Shown here piece after piece: positions 19,118 to 27,513 of a stretch of 64,000 nucleotides of DNA. This stretch comes from Streptomyces sp. SCSIO 75703 (GTDB lineage Bacteria > Actinomycetota > Actinomycetes > Streptomycetales > Streptomycetaceae), in the NCBI RefSeq assembly GCF_036607905.1, contig NZ_CP144555.1, positions 5,270,001 to 5,334,000 of the forward strand, written 5' to 3'. Made by a program: the position numbers and the translations under genes. The notes beneath the pieces are model-generated. The model was not told where the DNA came from. It did not search any database and was given only the letters and a program-made list of their open reading frames with translations. Positions within the stretch are counted from its first letter, which is position 1; each line of letters opens with the position of its first letter.

Positions 19118-20086
19118 ATGTCTCTGTCAGGGGTGTGCGTGACGGCCGTTGAATCCCGTCCTGCGGGGGTTATCGGGACGAGCCAGAGCCCGAGTCACCG
19201 GCCGTTCGGGGCCCGTGTCAAGGCGTTCGTGGCACTGACCAAGCCGCGGATCATCGAGCTTCTGCTGATCACCACGGTTCCGGTGATGTTCCTGGCCGAA
19301 CAGGGCGTCCCCGACCTGCGGCTGGTGCTGCTCACCTGTGTCGGCGGCTACCTCTCCGCGGGCGGCGCCAACGCGCTGAACATGTACATCGACCGTGACA
19401 TCGACGCGCTCATGGACCGCACCTCGCAGCGTCCGCTCGTCACCGGCATGGTCAGCCCCCGCGAGTGCCTCGCCTTCGGCATCACCCTGGCGATCGTCTC
19501 GACGCTGATGTTCGGCCTCACGGTCAACTGGCTCTCCGCCTGGCTCGCCCTCGGCGCGCTCCTCTTCTACGTGGTCGTCTACACGATGATCCTCAAGCGG
19601 CGCACCTCGCAGAACATCGTGTGGGGCGGCATCGCCGGCTGCCTGCCGGTGCTGATCGGCTGGTCCTCCGTGACCAACTCGATGTCCTGGGCGCCGGTCA
19701 TCCTCTTCCTGGTGATGTTCTTCTGGACGCCGCCGCACTACTGGCCGCTGTCCATGAAGGTCAAGGAGGACTACGCGCGCGTGGGCGTGCCCATGCTCCC
19801 GGTCATCGCCTCCAACAAGGTCGTCGCCCGCCAGATCGTGATCTACAGCTGGGTGATGGTCCTCGTCTCGCTGCTGCTGACGCCGCTGGGCTACACCGGC
19901 TGGTTCTACACGGTGGTCGCCCTGCTGGCCGGCGGCATGTGGCTGTGGGAGGCGCACGGGCTGCAGAACCGGGCCAAGGCCGAGGTCACGGGCGTCAAGC
20001 TCAAGGAGATGCGCCTCTTCCACTGGTCCATCACCTACGTCTCCGTGCTCTTCCTGGCCATCGCGGTCGACCCCTTCCTGCGGTAG
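19118..20086 (+). CDS. ctaB: Protoheme IX farnesyltransferase
   Basis: Converts heme B to heme O for cytochrome c oxidase. The UbiA-type prenyltransferase has the Asp-rich site NMYIDRDIDALMDRT (about residue 88) and a second conserved loop KEDYARVGVPMLP, with eight or nine membrane helices across 322 residues. ATG 19118 has GGAGG ten nt upstream; GTG codons at 19133 and 19139 are weaker alternatives, and the frame open back to 18794 is not coding. CtaA, the next enzyme in the pathway, lies 2 kb away on the other strand. Confidence 0.96.
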   Translation: MSLSGVCVTAVESRPAGVIGTSQSPSHRPFGARVKAFVALTKPRIIELLLITTVPVMFLAEQGVPDLRLVLLTCVGGYLSAGGANALNMYIDRDIDALMDRTSQRPLVTGMVSPRECLAFGITLAIVSTLMFGLTVNWLSAWLALGALLFYVVVYTMILKRRTSQNIVWGGIAGCLPVLIGWSSVTNSMSWAPVILFLVMFFWTPPHYWPLSMKVKEDYARVGVPMLPVIASNKVVARQIVIYSWVMVLVSLLLTPLGYTGWFYTVVALLAGGMWLWEAHGLQNRAKAEVTGVKLKEMRLFHWSITYVSVLFLAIAVDPFLR

Positions 20087-20106
20087 CCGGCGTCCTCCTC
20101 GCCTCC

Positions 20107-20148
20107 GACGGGCGGGGTGCGTGGCCCAGGCCACGCACCCCGCCCGTC
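20107..20148. terminator. Terminator after ctaB
   Basis: Perfect 20-bp inverted repeat (20107-20126 with 20129-20148), one of the strongest hairpins in the window. Confidence 0.92.
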
Positions 20149-20169
20149 GCCGTTCGCGCTACCCGTCGG

Positions 20170-20175
20170 TAGCAT
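20170..20175 (+). promoter_or_regulatory. Leaderless-type -10 box
   Basis: TAGCAT ends 7 nt before the ATG at 20183, so transcription should begin at or within a base of the start codon. Confidence 0.65.
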
Positions 20176-20182
20176 CCTGGGC

Positions 20183-20527
20183 ATGGCAGACACGCAGCAG
20201 GTTGACGCGAAGACCGGCGCCGGGCACGGACGCCAGGTGGCCCGGCTCGCGCGGTGGATCGACACCTTCGCCAAGGCGCACGGCGGCGCCGAGGGCCAGG
20301 TCTCCTACGTCGGCGAGCGCGGCGCCCGCATCGTGCTCGTCGGCGCGGACGGCACCTGGGGCGACCTCATGGCCCCCTCGTACGAGAGCGCCCGGCGGGC
20401 CGTCGCGAAGTCCGGGATCACCGTCCACGACGCCTTCGACGGCGAGTTCGCGGCGCGGGTGAAGACGGGGCCCTACGAGTGGTCCCGCATGGCCGGCCTC
20501 CAGGTCGGCGGTCCGAAGAACGGCTGA
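20183..20527 (+). CDS. Small conserved protein of unknown function
   Basis: 114 residues, soluble, no cysteines, with a central β-rich stretch GERGARIVLVGADGTWGDLMA and a C-terminal PYEWSRMAGLQVGG. I do not recognise a named domain; the gene is in the ctaB-ctaA neighbourhood in Streptomyces as far as I recall. There is no Shine-Dalgarno sequence; instead a TAGCAT -10 box sits 7 nt upstream of the ATG, which points to a leaderless mRNA and supports this start over the longer open frame from 20117. Confidence 0.82.
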   Translation: MADTQQVDAKTGAGHGRQVARLARWIDTFAKAHGGAEGQVSYVGERGARIVLVGADGTWGDLMAPSYESARRAVAKSGITVHDAFDGEFAARVKTGPYEWSRMAGLQVGGPKNG

Positions 20528-20931
20528 CGCGGGCGTGGCCCGGCCGGCATCAGCCGGCGCCCCTGGCGCGGCCTGACGGCCCTCCGGTGCTCCCGGCGCG
20601 GCCCGACGTCCCGCGGCCCGACGTCCCGCGGCGTTCCCCCGCGGGAAGGACACCGGCCCGGCGCGGGCGCCGACACGCCCGGCGGTGCTCCGCCGTGCCG
20701 TGAGGCGGCCACCCGGCGTGGCGCGCCGGGCGGGACCGGGCGCCGTGCCGCGGGCCCGCTCCGGCGCACCGCCGGCCCGCACGTCCGGCGTCCCGCCCGC
20801 GGGGCCGGCCCCGGCTCTCCCCGTCCGGTGACACGCCCGGCCTCGTCCCGGGGCAACACCTCGGCACCGGTTCACCCGTTGGAAGCGGTGAGGCCGGCCG
20901 GCGCGAGCGCGCACGGGGTGGGGGAGTCGGG
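20528..20931. other. GC-rich spacer with short repeats
   Basis: About 400 bases without a gene. It opens with a small hairpin (GCCGGC ATCA GCCGGC near 20541-20556), then two exact tandem copies of a 15-bp unit (20598-20627) and many GGCGC/CCCGC clusters. No open frame with coding bias was identified. Confidence 0.6.
20598..20627. repeat. 15-bp tandem duplication
   Basis: Two identical copies of GCGGCCCGACGTCCC (20598-20612 and 20613-20627) in non-coding DNA. Confidence 0.85.
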
Positions 20932-22038
20932 ATGATCGAGACACCGTTCCTGGTGGACCAGCACTGCCACGGGGTCCTGCGCAGGGAGCTGGGCCTCGGC
21001 ACGTTCGAGGCGCGGCTCGGCCGTACCGAGGGTCCGCCCGCGCCGGGCACCACCCTCTTCGACACGCAGACCGGGTTCGCGGTCCGCCGCTGGTGCCCCC
21101 CGCTGCTCGGGCTGGAGGCGCACTGCCCGCCCGCCCGCTACCTCGCCCGGCGCCGCGAACTGGGCGCCCTGGAAACCGGCCGGCGGCTGCTGCGCGGCAG
21201 CGGCATCACCACGTACCTGGTCGACACCGGCCCGCCCGGCGACCTCTCCGGTCCCGCCGAGATGGCCGCCGCGGGCGGGGCGGGCGCCCGTGAGATCGTG
21301 CGCCTGGAGCCGCTCGCCGAGCAGGTCGCCGACACCTCCGGCACCGTCGAGTCCTTCCTCGCGAACCTCGCCGAGGCGGTGCACGCCTGCGCCGGGCACG
21401 CGGTCGCCTTCAGCTCCGTCGCCGGCGTCCGCCACGGACTGGCCCTCGCCCCGGAACCGCCGGGCCCCGGCGAGGTGCGCGGCGCCGCCGGCCGCTGGCT
21501 CGCCGGGCGCGAGGCCGGCGGCGAACTCGGTGACCCGGTGCTCCTGCGCCACCTGCTGTGGAGCGCCGTGGCCTCCGGCCTGCCGCTGCAACTGCACACC
21601 GGGCTCGGCGAACCGGGCCTGCGCCTGGACCGCACCGACCCGGTGCTGCTCACGGAGTTCGTCCGGGCCACCGCCGGGCTCGGCACCGATCTGGTCCTGC
21701 TGCACGGCTACCCGCACCACCGTCAGGCCGCCCACCTGGCCGCCGTCTTCCCGCACGTGCACACCGACGCGGGGGCCTCCCTCGCGCGAACCGGCGTGCG
21801 TGCCGCGGCGGTGCTGGCGGAGGTCCTGGAGCAGGCCCCCTTCGGCAAGGTGCTCTTCTCCACCGGGGCCCGGGACCTGCCCGAACTGCACGTGGTGGGC
21901 GCCCGGCTCTTCCGCGAGGCGCTGGAGCGGGTGCTGGGCACCTGGGTGGCCGAGGGGGCGTGGTCCCGTACGGACGCGCGCCGCGTGGCCCGCCTGATCG
22001 CGGCGGACAACGCGGCACGGGTGTACGGGCTGGAGTGA
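20932..22038 (+). CDS. Amidohydrolase-family protein
   Basis: Metal-dependent hydrolase of the amidohydrolase superfamily, type related to FluG/TIM-barrel proteins. The first strand carries the HxH metal motif DQHCHG (residues 9-14), and further histidines lie in LPLQLHTGLGEPG (about residue 223) and LLHGYPHHRQ (about 262), with HVHTDAG beyond. 368 residues is typical. The purine-rich GGGGGAGTCGGG before the ATG acts as SD. The substrate cannot be told. It ends 7 nt before the convergent ctaA stop. Confidence 0.85.
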   Translation: MIETPFLVDQHCHGVLRRELGLGTFEARLGRTEGPPAPGTTLFDTQTGFAVRRWCPPLLGLEAHCPPARYLARRRELGALETGRRLLRGSGITTYLVDTGPPGDLSGPAEMAAAGGAGAREIVRLEPLAEQVADTSGTVESFLANLAEAVHACAGHAVAFSSVAGVRHGLALAPEPPGPGEVRGAAGRWLAGREAGGELGDPVLLRHLLWSAVASGLPLQLHTGLGEPGLRLDRTDPVLLTEFVRATAGLGTDLVLLHGYPHHRQAAHLAAVFPHVHTDAGASLARTGVRAAAVLAEVLEQAPFGKVLFSTGARDLPELHVVGARLFREALERVLGTWVAEGAWSRTDARRVARLIAADNAARVYGLE

Positions 22039-22045
22039 GCCGCGC

Positions 22046-23044
22046 TCAGGCGGGGGTCAGCGAGGACTCCTCGGCCGGACCGGGCACGCCGGTCTTTGCG
22101 AGCGGCCGTTCCCGCAGCGCGAGCAGCACCCGGACCGTGGCGATCCACACCAGGCACGAGCCGAACATGTGGAGGCCGACCAGGACCTCGGGCAGGTCGG
22201 TGAAGAACTGCACGTAGCCGAGGACGCCCTGGAGCAGCAGGATGACGAAGAGGTCCCGGGTGCGGGCCGAGGGGCCGCGGGGCGCGTCGACGGCCTTGAG
22301 CACGAACCACAGGGCGAAGGTCAGCGTCACCACGACCCACGCCAGCACGGCGTGCAGCTTGGAGACCATCTCCCAGTCGAGCGGCATCCGCGCCACCTCG
22401 CTGGAGTCGCCCGCGTGCGGACCGGCGCCGGTGACCACCGTGCCCACCGCGATCAGCAGCACGCACACGGCGACCAGCACCCACACCAACTGGCGCACGG
22501 CCGCGCCGACCAGGGGGCGTGGCGCCGCGTCGCCCTCCCCGGCGCGCTGCCACATCACCGTCGCCACCGCGATCAGCGCGGTGGACAGCATGAAGTGCGC
22601 GGCCACCGTGTACGGGTTCAGGCCGACCAGCACGACGATGCCGCCGAGGACCGCGTTGCCCATGACGACCCAGAACTGGAGCCAGCCCAGCCGGACCAGA
22701 TCGCGCCGGTACGGCTTCTGCGAGCGGGCGGCGACGATCGCCCAGCCGACGGCCGCGCACAGCACGTAGGTCAGCAGGCGGTTGCCGAACTCGATGACCC
22801 CGTGCAGTCCCATCTCGCGGGTGCTGGTGAGCGAGTCGTCGGTGCACTTCGGCCAGGTCGGGCAGCCCAGCCCGGAGCCGGTCAGCCGGACGGCGCCGCC
22901 GGTGACCACGATGACCACCGCCATGACGAGCGCGGCGAGGGCCGCCCGCCGGACCGTCCGGGGGTCCGGGGTCCAGCGTGCGGCGATGAAGGCGAGGGGA
23001 TTGCGCACGGCGGCGGTGGCGTCGGCACGGGTCACGTTTGGCAC
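22046..23044 (-). CDS. ctaA: Heme A synthase (CtaA/Cox15)
   Basis: Oxidises heme O to heme A for cytochrome oxidase. Eight membrane helices are expected in 332 residues. Seen are the extracellular cysteine pair GCPTWPKC, and heme-ligand-type histidines in GLHGVIEFGNR, AAHFMLSTAL, SKLHAVLAW and VGLHMFGS. I chose GTG 23044: TACCAT ends 7 nt before it, the pattern of a leaderless promoter. An ATG at 23053 lies inside that -10 box, and longer readings lack homology. The gene completes the heme A pathway with ctaB. Confidence 0.93.
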   Translation of the reverse strand: MPNVTRADATAAVRNPLAFIAARWTPDPRTVRRAALAALVMAVVIVVTGGAVRLTGSGLGCPTWPKCTDDSLTSTREMGLHGVIEFGNRLLTYVLCAAVGWAIVAARSQKPYRRDLVRLGWLQFWVVMGNAVLGGIVVLVGLNPYTVAAHFMLSTALIAVATVMWQRAGEGDAAPRPLVGAAVRQLVWVLVAVCVLLIAVGTVVTGAGPHAGDSSEVARMPLDWEMVSKLHAVLAWVVVTLTFALWFVLKAVDAPRGPSARTRDLFVILLLQGVLGYVQFFTDLPEVLVGLHMFGSCLVWIATVRVLLALRERPLAKTGVPGPAEESSLTPA

Positions 23045-23051
23045 GCCGTCC

Positions 23052-23057
23052 ATGGTA
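23052..23057 (-). promoter_or_regulatory. Leaderless-type -10 box of ctaA
   Basis: TACCAT on the - strand, 7 nt upstream of the GTG start at 23044. Confidence 0.6.
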
Positions 23058-23196
23058 GGGGGCCGCTTGTGCACGCTTTCACGAGGGTCCGGCTCCGGCC
23101 CTGCGCACGGCTCCCGCAGGACCGGCACCGTCTCCCGGCCGGCCGCGGGAGTCGGCGGGCGGCCGGCGTGCCGGGCCATGCCGGGTACCCGCGGCC

Positions 23197-23265
23197 GGCG
23201 CGGGCTCCGGCCGGCCGTGCCGTGCCGCGTACTCGGGGTCGGCGCGGGCTGCGGCCGGCCGTGCC
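23197..23265. repeat. 25-bp direct repeat, period 44
   Basis: Two copies (23197-23221 and 23241-23265) differing at one base, in the spacer between ctaA and the ABC permease gene. Confidence 0.8.
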
Positions 23266-23272
23266 GCCCCGG

Positions 23273-24049
23273 TCACTCCCAGCGGAAGAACCTGCCGGCC
23301 GCGGCGAGTCCGGCGACCGCCCACACGGCGAGGACGCCGAGGTCGCCCCAGGGGACCGACGCCCCGTGCTGGAGCACGTCCCGCAGCCCGTCCGAGAGCG
23401 CGGTGATCGGCAGCAGCCCCAGGACCGCCTGCGCGGCGTCCGGGAAGCGGTCCAGCGGCACCACGACCCCGCCGCCCACGAGCAGCAGCAGGAAGACCAG
23501 GTTGGCGGCGGCGAGCGTGGCCTCCGCCTTCAGCGTGCCCGCCATCAGCAGTCCGAGGCCGGAGAAGGCGGCCGTGCCGAGGGCCAGGAGCAGCACCACG
23601 GCGAACGGGTTGCCGTGCGGCGACCAGCCCAGCGCGAAGGCGATCGCCGTCAGCAGGATCACCTGGAGCACCTCGGTGACCAGCACGGCCAGCGTCTTGG
23701 CGGTCATCAGCCCCCAGCGCGGCAGCGGGGAGACGGCGAGCCGCTTGAGCACCCCGTAGCGGCGTTCGAAGCCGGTGGCGATGGCCTGTCCGGTGAACGC
23801 GGTGGAGAGCACGGCGAGCGCCAGGATGCCCGGGGCGAGGAAGTCGACGGCCGCGCCCTCGCCCGTGTCGACGATGTCCACGGAGCTGAACAGCACCAGC
23901 AGCAGCGCCGGGATGATCACCGTGAGCAGCAGTTGCTCGCCGTTGCGCAGCAGCATCCGCGTCTCCAGCATCGCCTGGGCGGCGATCATGCGGGGGAGCG
24001 GCGCGGCCCCGGGCCGGGGCGTGAAGGTGCCGGGGGGCGTGGTGGTCAT
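23273..24049 (-). CDS. ABC-2 type transporter permease
   Basis: Membrane subunit of an exporter of the ABC-2 (DrrB-like) class. 258 residues with six predicted helices and the family region TAFTGQAIATGFERRYGVLKRLAVSPLPRW, then a helix-rich C-terminal half with GLGLLMAGTLKAE. The ATG start overlaps the stop of the ATPase gene by 4 nt, so both subunits are co-translated. Substrates of relatives are drugs or lipids; nothing here shows which. Confidence 0.92.
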   Translation of the reverse strand: MTTTPPGTFTPRPGAAPLPRMIAAQAMLETRMLLRNGEQLLLTVIIPALLLVLFSSVDIVDTGEGAAVDFLAPGILALAVLSTAFTGQAIATGFERRYGVLKRLAVSPLPRWGLMTAKTLAVLVTEVLQVILLTAIAFALGWSPHGNPFAVVLLLALGTAAFSGLGLLMAGTLKAEATLAAANLVFLLLLVGGGVVVPLDRFPDAAQAVLGLLPITALSDGLRDVLQHGASVPWGDLGVLAVWAVAGLAAAGRFFRWE

Positions 24050-24969
24050 GCGCGCAGCTCCTTGCCGGTCAGCTCCAGGAAGACGTCCTCCAGGGTGTGC
24101 CGCTCCACCGAGATGCGGTCCGGCATGACCCCGTGCTGGGCGCACCAGGAGGTCACCGTGGCGAGCAGTTGCGGGTCGACGGTGCCGGTCACCCGGTAGG
24201 AACCGGGTGCCAGCTCGGCGGCCGAGGAGTGCGCCGGGAGGGCCTTGAGCAGGGAGGCGACGTCGAGCCCGGGGCGTCCGGTGAAGCGCAGCGTGTTCTC
24301 CGCGCCGCCGCGGCACAGCTCCTCGGGCGAGCCCTGGGCGACGACCCGGCCGGCGTCGATGACGGCGACGTCGTCGGCGAGCTGCTCGGCCTCGTCCATG
24401 TGGTGGGTGGTGAGGATCACCGACACGCCGTCGGCGCGCAGATCGCGCACCAGGTCCCAGGTGGCGCGGCGTGCCTGCGGGTCGAGGCCGGCGCCGGGCT
24501 CGTCGAGGAAGACCAGTTCGGGGCGGCCGACCACGGCCATGGCGAGGGCGAGCCGCCGCTGCTGGCCGCCGGAGAGCCGGCGGTAGCCGGTCCGGCCGCA
24601 GGAACCGAGCCCCAGGCGCTCGACGAGGTCGTCCACGTCCAGCGGGTGGGCGTGCAGCGCGGCGACGTGGCGCAGCATCTCGTCGGCGCGGGCGCCGGAG
24701 TAGACGCCGCCCGACTGGAGCATCACGCCGATCCGGGGCCGCAGCGCGGGGCCCTGGGCCACCGGGTCGAGGCCCAGGACGCGTACCGTGCCGGAGTCCG
24801 GCCTGCGGTACCCCTCGCAGATCTCGACCGTGGTCGTCTTGCCGGCGCCGTTGGGGCCGAGGACGGCGGTCACGCCCGCTCGGGCCACCAGGTCGAGGCC
24901 GTCCACCGCGGTCTTCGTGCCGTACCGCTTCACCAGGGCCTGGACCTGGACCACGGGCTCGCTTCGCAT
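24046..24969 (-). CDS. ABC transporter ATP-binding protein, drug-export type
   Basis: ATPase partner of the permease. In order it has Walker A GPNGAGKTTT (about residue 39), Q-loop LQSGGVY, signature LSGGQQRR (about 132), Walker B LVFLDEPGAGLD (about 152) and the switch histidine in TTHHMDEAE (about 189). A C-terminal ~80-residue extension after the ATPase core is typical of DrrA-like exporters. It is divergent from sufR across 331 bases with several palindromes. Confidence 0.94.
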   Translation of the reverse strand: MRSEPVVQVQALVKRYGTKTAVDGLDLVARAGVTAVLGPNGAGKTTTVEICEGYRRPDSGTVRVLGLDPVAQGPALRPRIGVMLQSGGVYSGARADEMLRHVAALHAHPLDVDDLVERLGLGSCGRTGYRRLSGGQQRRLALAMAVVGRPELVFLDEPGAGLDPQARRATWDLVRDLRADGVSVILTTHHMDEAEQLADDVAVIDAGRVVAQGSPEELCRGGAENTLRFTGRPGLDVASLLKALPAHSSAAELAPGSYRVTGTVDPQLLATVTSWCAQHGVMPDRISVERHTLEDVFLELTGKELRA

Positions 24970-25180
24970 GGGTCCAGAGTCTAGGGACGCGCCGGGCGCC
25001 CCCGGCGGGCGGGTGGGGGAACCCCCGCGCGCGGGACGGCGCTCCCGGTGGCCGTCCGGGGGCCACTCCGGCGGCCGTCCGGCGTGTCGCGCGGGGAGTG
25101 CGTGCGGGCGGTGCGGCCCGGTCGGAGGGGGTGCGCGGGGGCGCGGCCGGAGGCGCGCGGGAGGGCGCGGGTGAAGCCGG

Positions 25181-25201
25181 AACGATCGATCAAAGATCGT
25201 T
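25181..25201. promoter_or_regulatory. Palindrome in the sufR / ABC divergent region
   Basis: AACGATC and GATCGTT (7 bp each) separated by 7 nt form a perfect inverted repeat, the size of a TetR/MarR-type operator. Which of the two divergent genes it serves is unknown. Confidence 0.45.
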
Positions 25202-25213
25202 TCCGCAGGTCGG

Positions 25214-25229
25214 CTTAGGTATGCCTAAG
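25214..25229. promoter_or_regulatory. Iron-box-like palindrome upstream of sufR
   Basis: CTTAGGTATGCCTAAG contains perfect half-sites CTTAGG/CCTAAG. The TTAGG/CCTAA halves match the DtxR/IdeR/DmdR iron box only partly (shorter spacing). A further CCTTAGGG lies at 25242-25249. Iron control of the suf operon is plausible but inferred. Confidence 0.4.
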
Positions 25230-25287
25230 TGACGGAGCGCACCTTAGGGTGATCCGATCACGGGTTGCCGGGCCCGGATGAATTACG

Positions 25288-25301
25288 CAACAATGGCGTT
25301 G
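25288..25301 (+). promoter_or_regulatory. SufR box over the sufR start codon
   Basis: CAAC-AATGGC-GTTG matches the CAAC-N6-GTTG site that, as I recall from work on S. avermitilis, is bound by Fe-S-loaded SufR. Its last base is the G of the GTG start, so a bound repressor would block initiation of the whole operon. Confidence 0.78.
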
Positions 25302-26032
25302 TGAAAAACGTTGGCGAGGCTCCGCGAGAGGAACTCGCGACCGGTGAGCGATCCACGCGCAACCGCGTCGCGCGCTCCATCCTGGTCCACGGGCCGTCGA
25401 CGGTGGCCGCGCTGGCCGGGCGTCTCGGCCTCACCCAGGCCGCCGTGCGGCGGCACCTGGACGCGCTGGCCGCCGACGACGTCGTCGAAGCCCGTGAGCA
25501 GCGGGTCTACGGCGCGCGCACGCGCGGGCGGCCCGCGAAGGTCTTCGCGCTCACCGACTGCGGGCGCGACGCCTTCGACCAGTCCTACGACAAGCTCGCG
25601 GCGGACGCCCTGCGCTGGATCGCCGAGCGCGAGGGCGGGCAGCAGGCGGTCGCCGCCTTCGCCCGCGCCCGCTTCGCGTCCCTCGCGGGCTCCTACCGCA
25701 AGGCGGTGGAGGCAGCCCCTCCGCACCAGCGGACCGCGGCGCTGGCCAAGGCCCTGAGCGCCGACGGGTACGCTGCCACGGCGCGCAGCGCGCCTCCCCC
25801 GCAGCAGGGCGAGCAGCTCTGCCAGCACCACTGCCCGGTCGCCCACGTCGCCGGAGAGTTCCCGCAGATCTGCGAGGCGGAGACGGAGTTCTTCGCCGAA
25901 CTGCTCGGCACGCACGTGCAGCGCCTGGCGACCATCGCGCACGGCGACGGTGTCTGCACCACCTTCGTCCCCCAGACTTCCACGAACACCGACAACGCAT
26001 CCGCACGCACGGCCGGGAGGAACCCCGCATGA
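25301..26032 (+). CDS. sufR: Fe-S cluster-sensing repressor SufR
   Basis: Winged-helix repressor of the suf operon that senses a [4Fe-4S] cluster. The N-terminal HTH (ILVHGPSTVAALAGRLGLTQAAVRRHLDAL, roughly residues 27-56, with a wing including RTRGRPAKVFAL) is followed by a helical linker and a Cys-rich region CQHHCPVAH plus a third cysteine in FPQICEAE, the expected cluster ligands. GTG 25301 gives 243 residues and coincides with the SufR box; the longer frame from 25265 would place the operator inside the gene. Its stop overlaps the sufB start (ATGA). Confidence 0.92.
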   Translation: MKNVGEAPREELATGERSTRNRVARSILVHGPSTVAALAGRLGLTQAAVRRHLDALAADDVVEAREQRVYGARTRGRPAKVFALTDCGRDAFDQSYDKLAADALRWIAEREGGQQAVAAFARARFASLAGSYRKAVEAAPPHQRTAALAKALSADGYAATARSAPPPQQGEQLCQHHCPVAHVAGEFPQICEAETEFFAELLGTHVQRLATIAHGDGVCTTFVPQTSTNTDNASARTAGRNPA

Positions 26033-27450
26033 CTCTCCCCACGGAGACTGCCCACCCCGAACTCGAGGGCCTGGGCAAGTACGAGTACGGCTGGGCCGAC
26101 TCCGACACGGCCGGCGCCTCCGCCAGGCGCGGCATCAACGAGGACGTCGTCCGGGACATCTCCGGGAAGAAGTCCGAGCCGGAGTGGATGACCAAGCTCC
26201 GCCTCAAGGGCCTCAAGCTCTTCGAGAAGAAGCCCATGCCGAACTGGGGCTCGGACCTGTCGGGGATCGACTTCGACAACATCAAGTACTTCGTGCGGTC
26301 CACGGAGAAGCAGGCGCAGTCCTGGGAGGACCTGCCCGAGGACATCAAGAACACCTACGACAAGCTCGGCATCCCGGAGGCGGAGAAGCAGCGCCTGGTC
26401 GCCGGTGTCGCCGCGCAGTACGAGTCGGAGGTCGTCTACCACCAGATCCGCGAGGACCTGGAGGAGCAGGGCGTCATCTTCCTGGACACCGACACCGCGC
26501 TCAAGGAGCACCCGGAGCTCTTCAAGGAGTACTTCGGCACCGTCATCCCGGCCGGTGACAACAAGTTCGCCGCGCTGAACACCGCCGTGTGGTCCGGCGG
26601 CTCCTTCATCTACGTGCCCCCGGGCGTGCACGTGGAGATCCCGCTCCAGGCCTACTTCCGGATCAACACCGAGAACATGGGCCAGTTCGAGCGGACCCTG
26701 ATCATCGTCGACGAGGGCGCGTACGTGCACTACGTCGAGGGCTGCACCGCCCCGATCTACAAGTCGGACTCGCTGCACTCCGCGGTCGTCGAGATCATCG
26801 TCAAGAAGAACGCCCGCTGCCGCTACACGACCATCCAGAACTGGTCGAACAACGTCTACAACCTGGTCACCAAGCGCGCCGTCGCCTACGAGGGCGCCAC
26901 CATGGAATGGGTCGACGGCAACATCGGCTCCAAGGTGACCATGAAGTACCCGGCCGTCTACCTCATGGGCGAGCACGCCAAGGGCGAGACCCTGTCCATC
27001 GCCTTCGCGGGCGAGGGCCAGCACCAGGACGCCGGCGCCAAGATGGTCCACATGGCCCCGAACACGTCCTCCAACATCGTCTCCAAGTCGGTGGCGCGCG
27101 GCGGCGGCCGTACCTCCTACCGCGGGCTGATCGAGATCGGCGAGGGAGCCCCCGGCTCCAAGTCGAACGTCCTGTGCGACGCGCTGCTCGTCGACACGAT
27201 CTCCCGCTCGGACACCTACCCCTACGTGGACGTCCGCGAGGACGACGTGTCCATGGGCCACGAGGCGACCGTCTCCAAGGTCTCCGAGGACCAGCTCTTC
27301 TACCTGATGAGCCGCGGTCTCTCCGAGGACGAGGCCATGGCGATGATCGTGCGCGGCTTCGTCGAGCCGATCGCCAAGGAACTGCCGATGGAGTACGCGC
27401 TCGAACTCAACCGGCTGATCGAGCTCCAGATGGAAGGCGCGGTCGGCTGA
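26029..27450 (+). CDS. sufB: Fe-S cluster assembly scaffold SufB
   Basis: Central scaffold of the SufBCD complex on which Fe-S clusters are built. The 473-residue product is full length, with the Met-Arg-rich N-terminal helix region, GGSFIYVPPGVHVEIPLQAYFRIN-type core, β-helix segments, and YTTIQNWSNNVYN and MGEHAKGETLSIAFAGEGQHQDAGAKM blocks characteristic of SufB; conserved cysteines include VEGCTAP and NARCRYTT. It overlaps sufR by 4 nt and precedes sufD by 63 nt. Confidence 0.97.
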   Translation: MTLPTETAHPELEGLGKYEYGWADSDTAGASARRGINEDVVRDISGKKSEPEWMTKLRLKGLKLFEKKPMPNWGSDLSGIDFDNIKYFVRSTEKQAQSWEDLPEDIKNTYDKLGIPEAEKQRLVAGVAAQYESEVVYHQIREDLEEQGVIFLDTDTALKEHPELFKEYFGTVIPAGDNKFAALNTAVWSGGSFIYVPPGVHVEIPLQAYFRINTENMGQFERTLIIVDEGAYVHYVEGCTAPIYKSDSLHSAVVEIIVKKNARCRYTTIQNWSNNVYNLVTKRAVAYEGATMEWVDGNIGSKVTMKYPAVYLMGEHAKGETLSIAFAGEGQHQDAGAKMVHMAPNTSSNIVSKSVARGGGRTSYRGLIEIGEGAPGSKSNVLCDALLVDTISRSDTYPYVDVREDDVSMGHEATVSKVSEDQLFYLMSRGLSEDEAMAMIVRGFVEPIAKELPMEYALELNRLIELQMEGAVG

Positions 27451-27513
27451 CCCGGCCGCCCCGCCGCCCCCGTCACGCCACTTACGCAAAGGAAAGCGAG
27501 CACTACGACAGCC

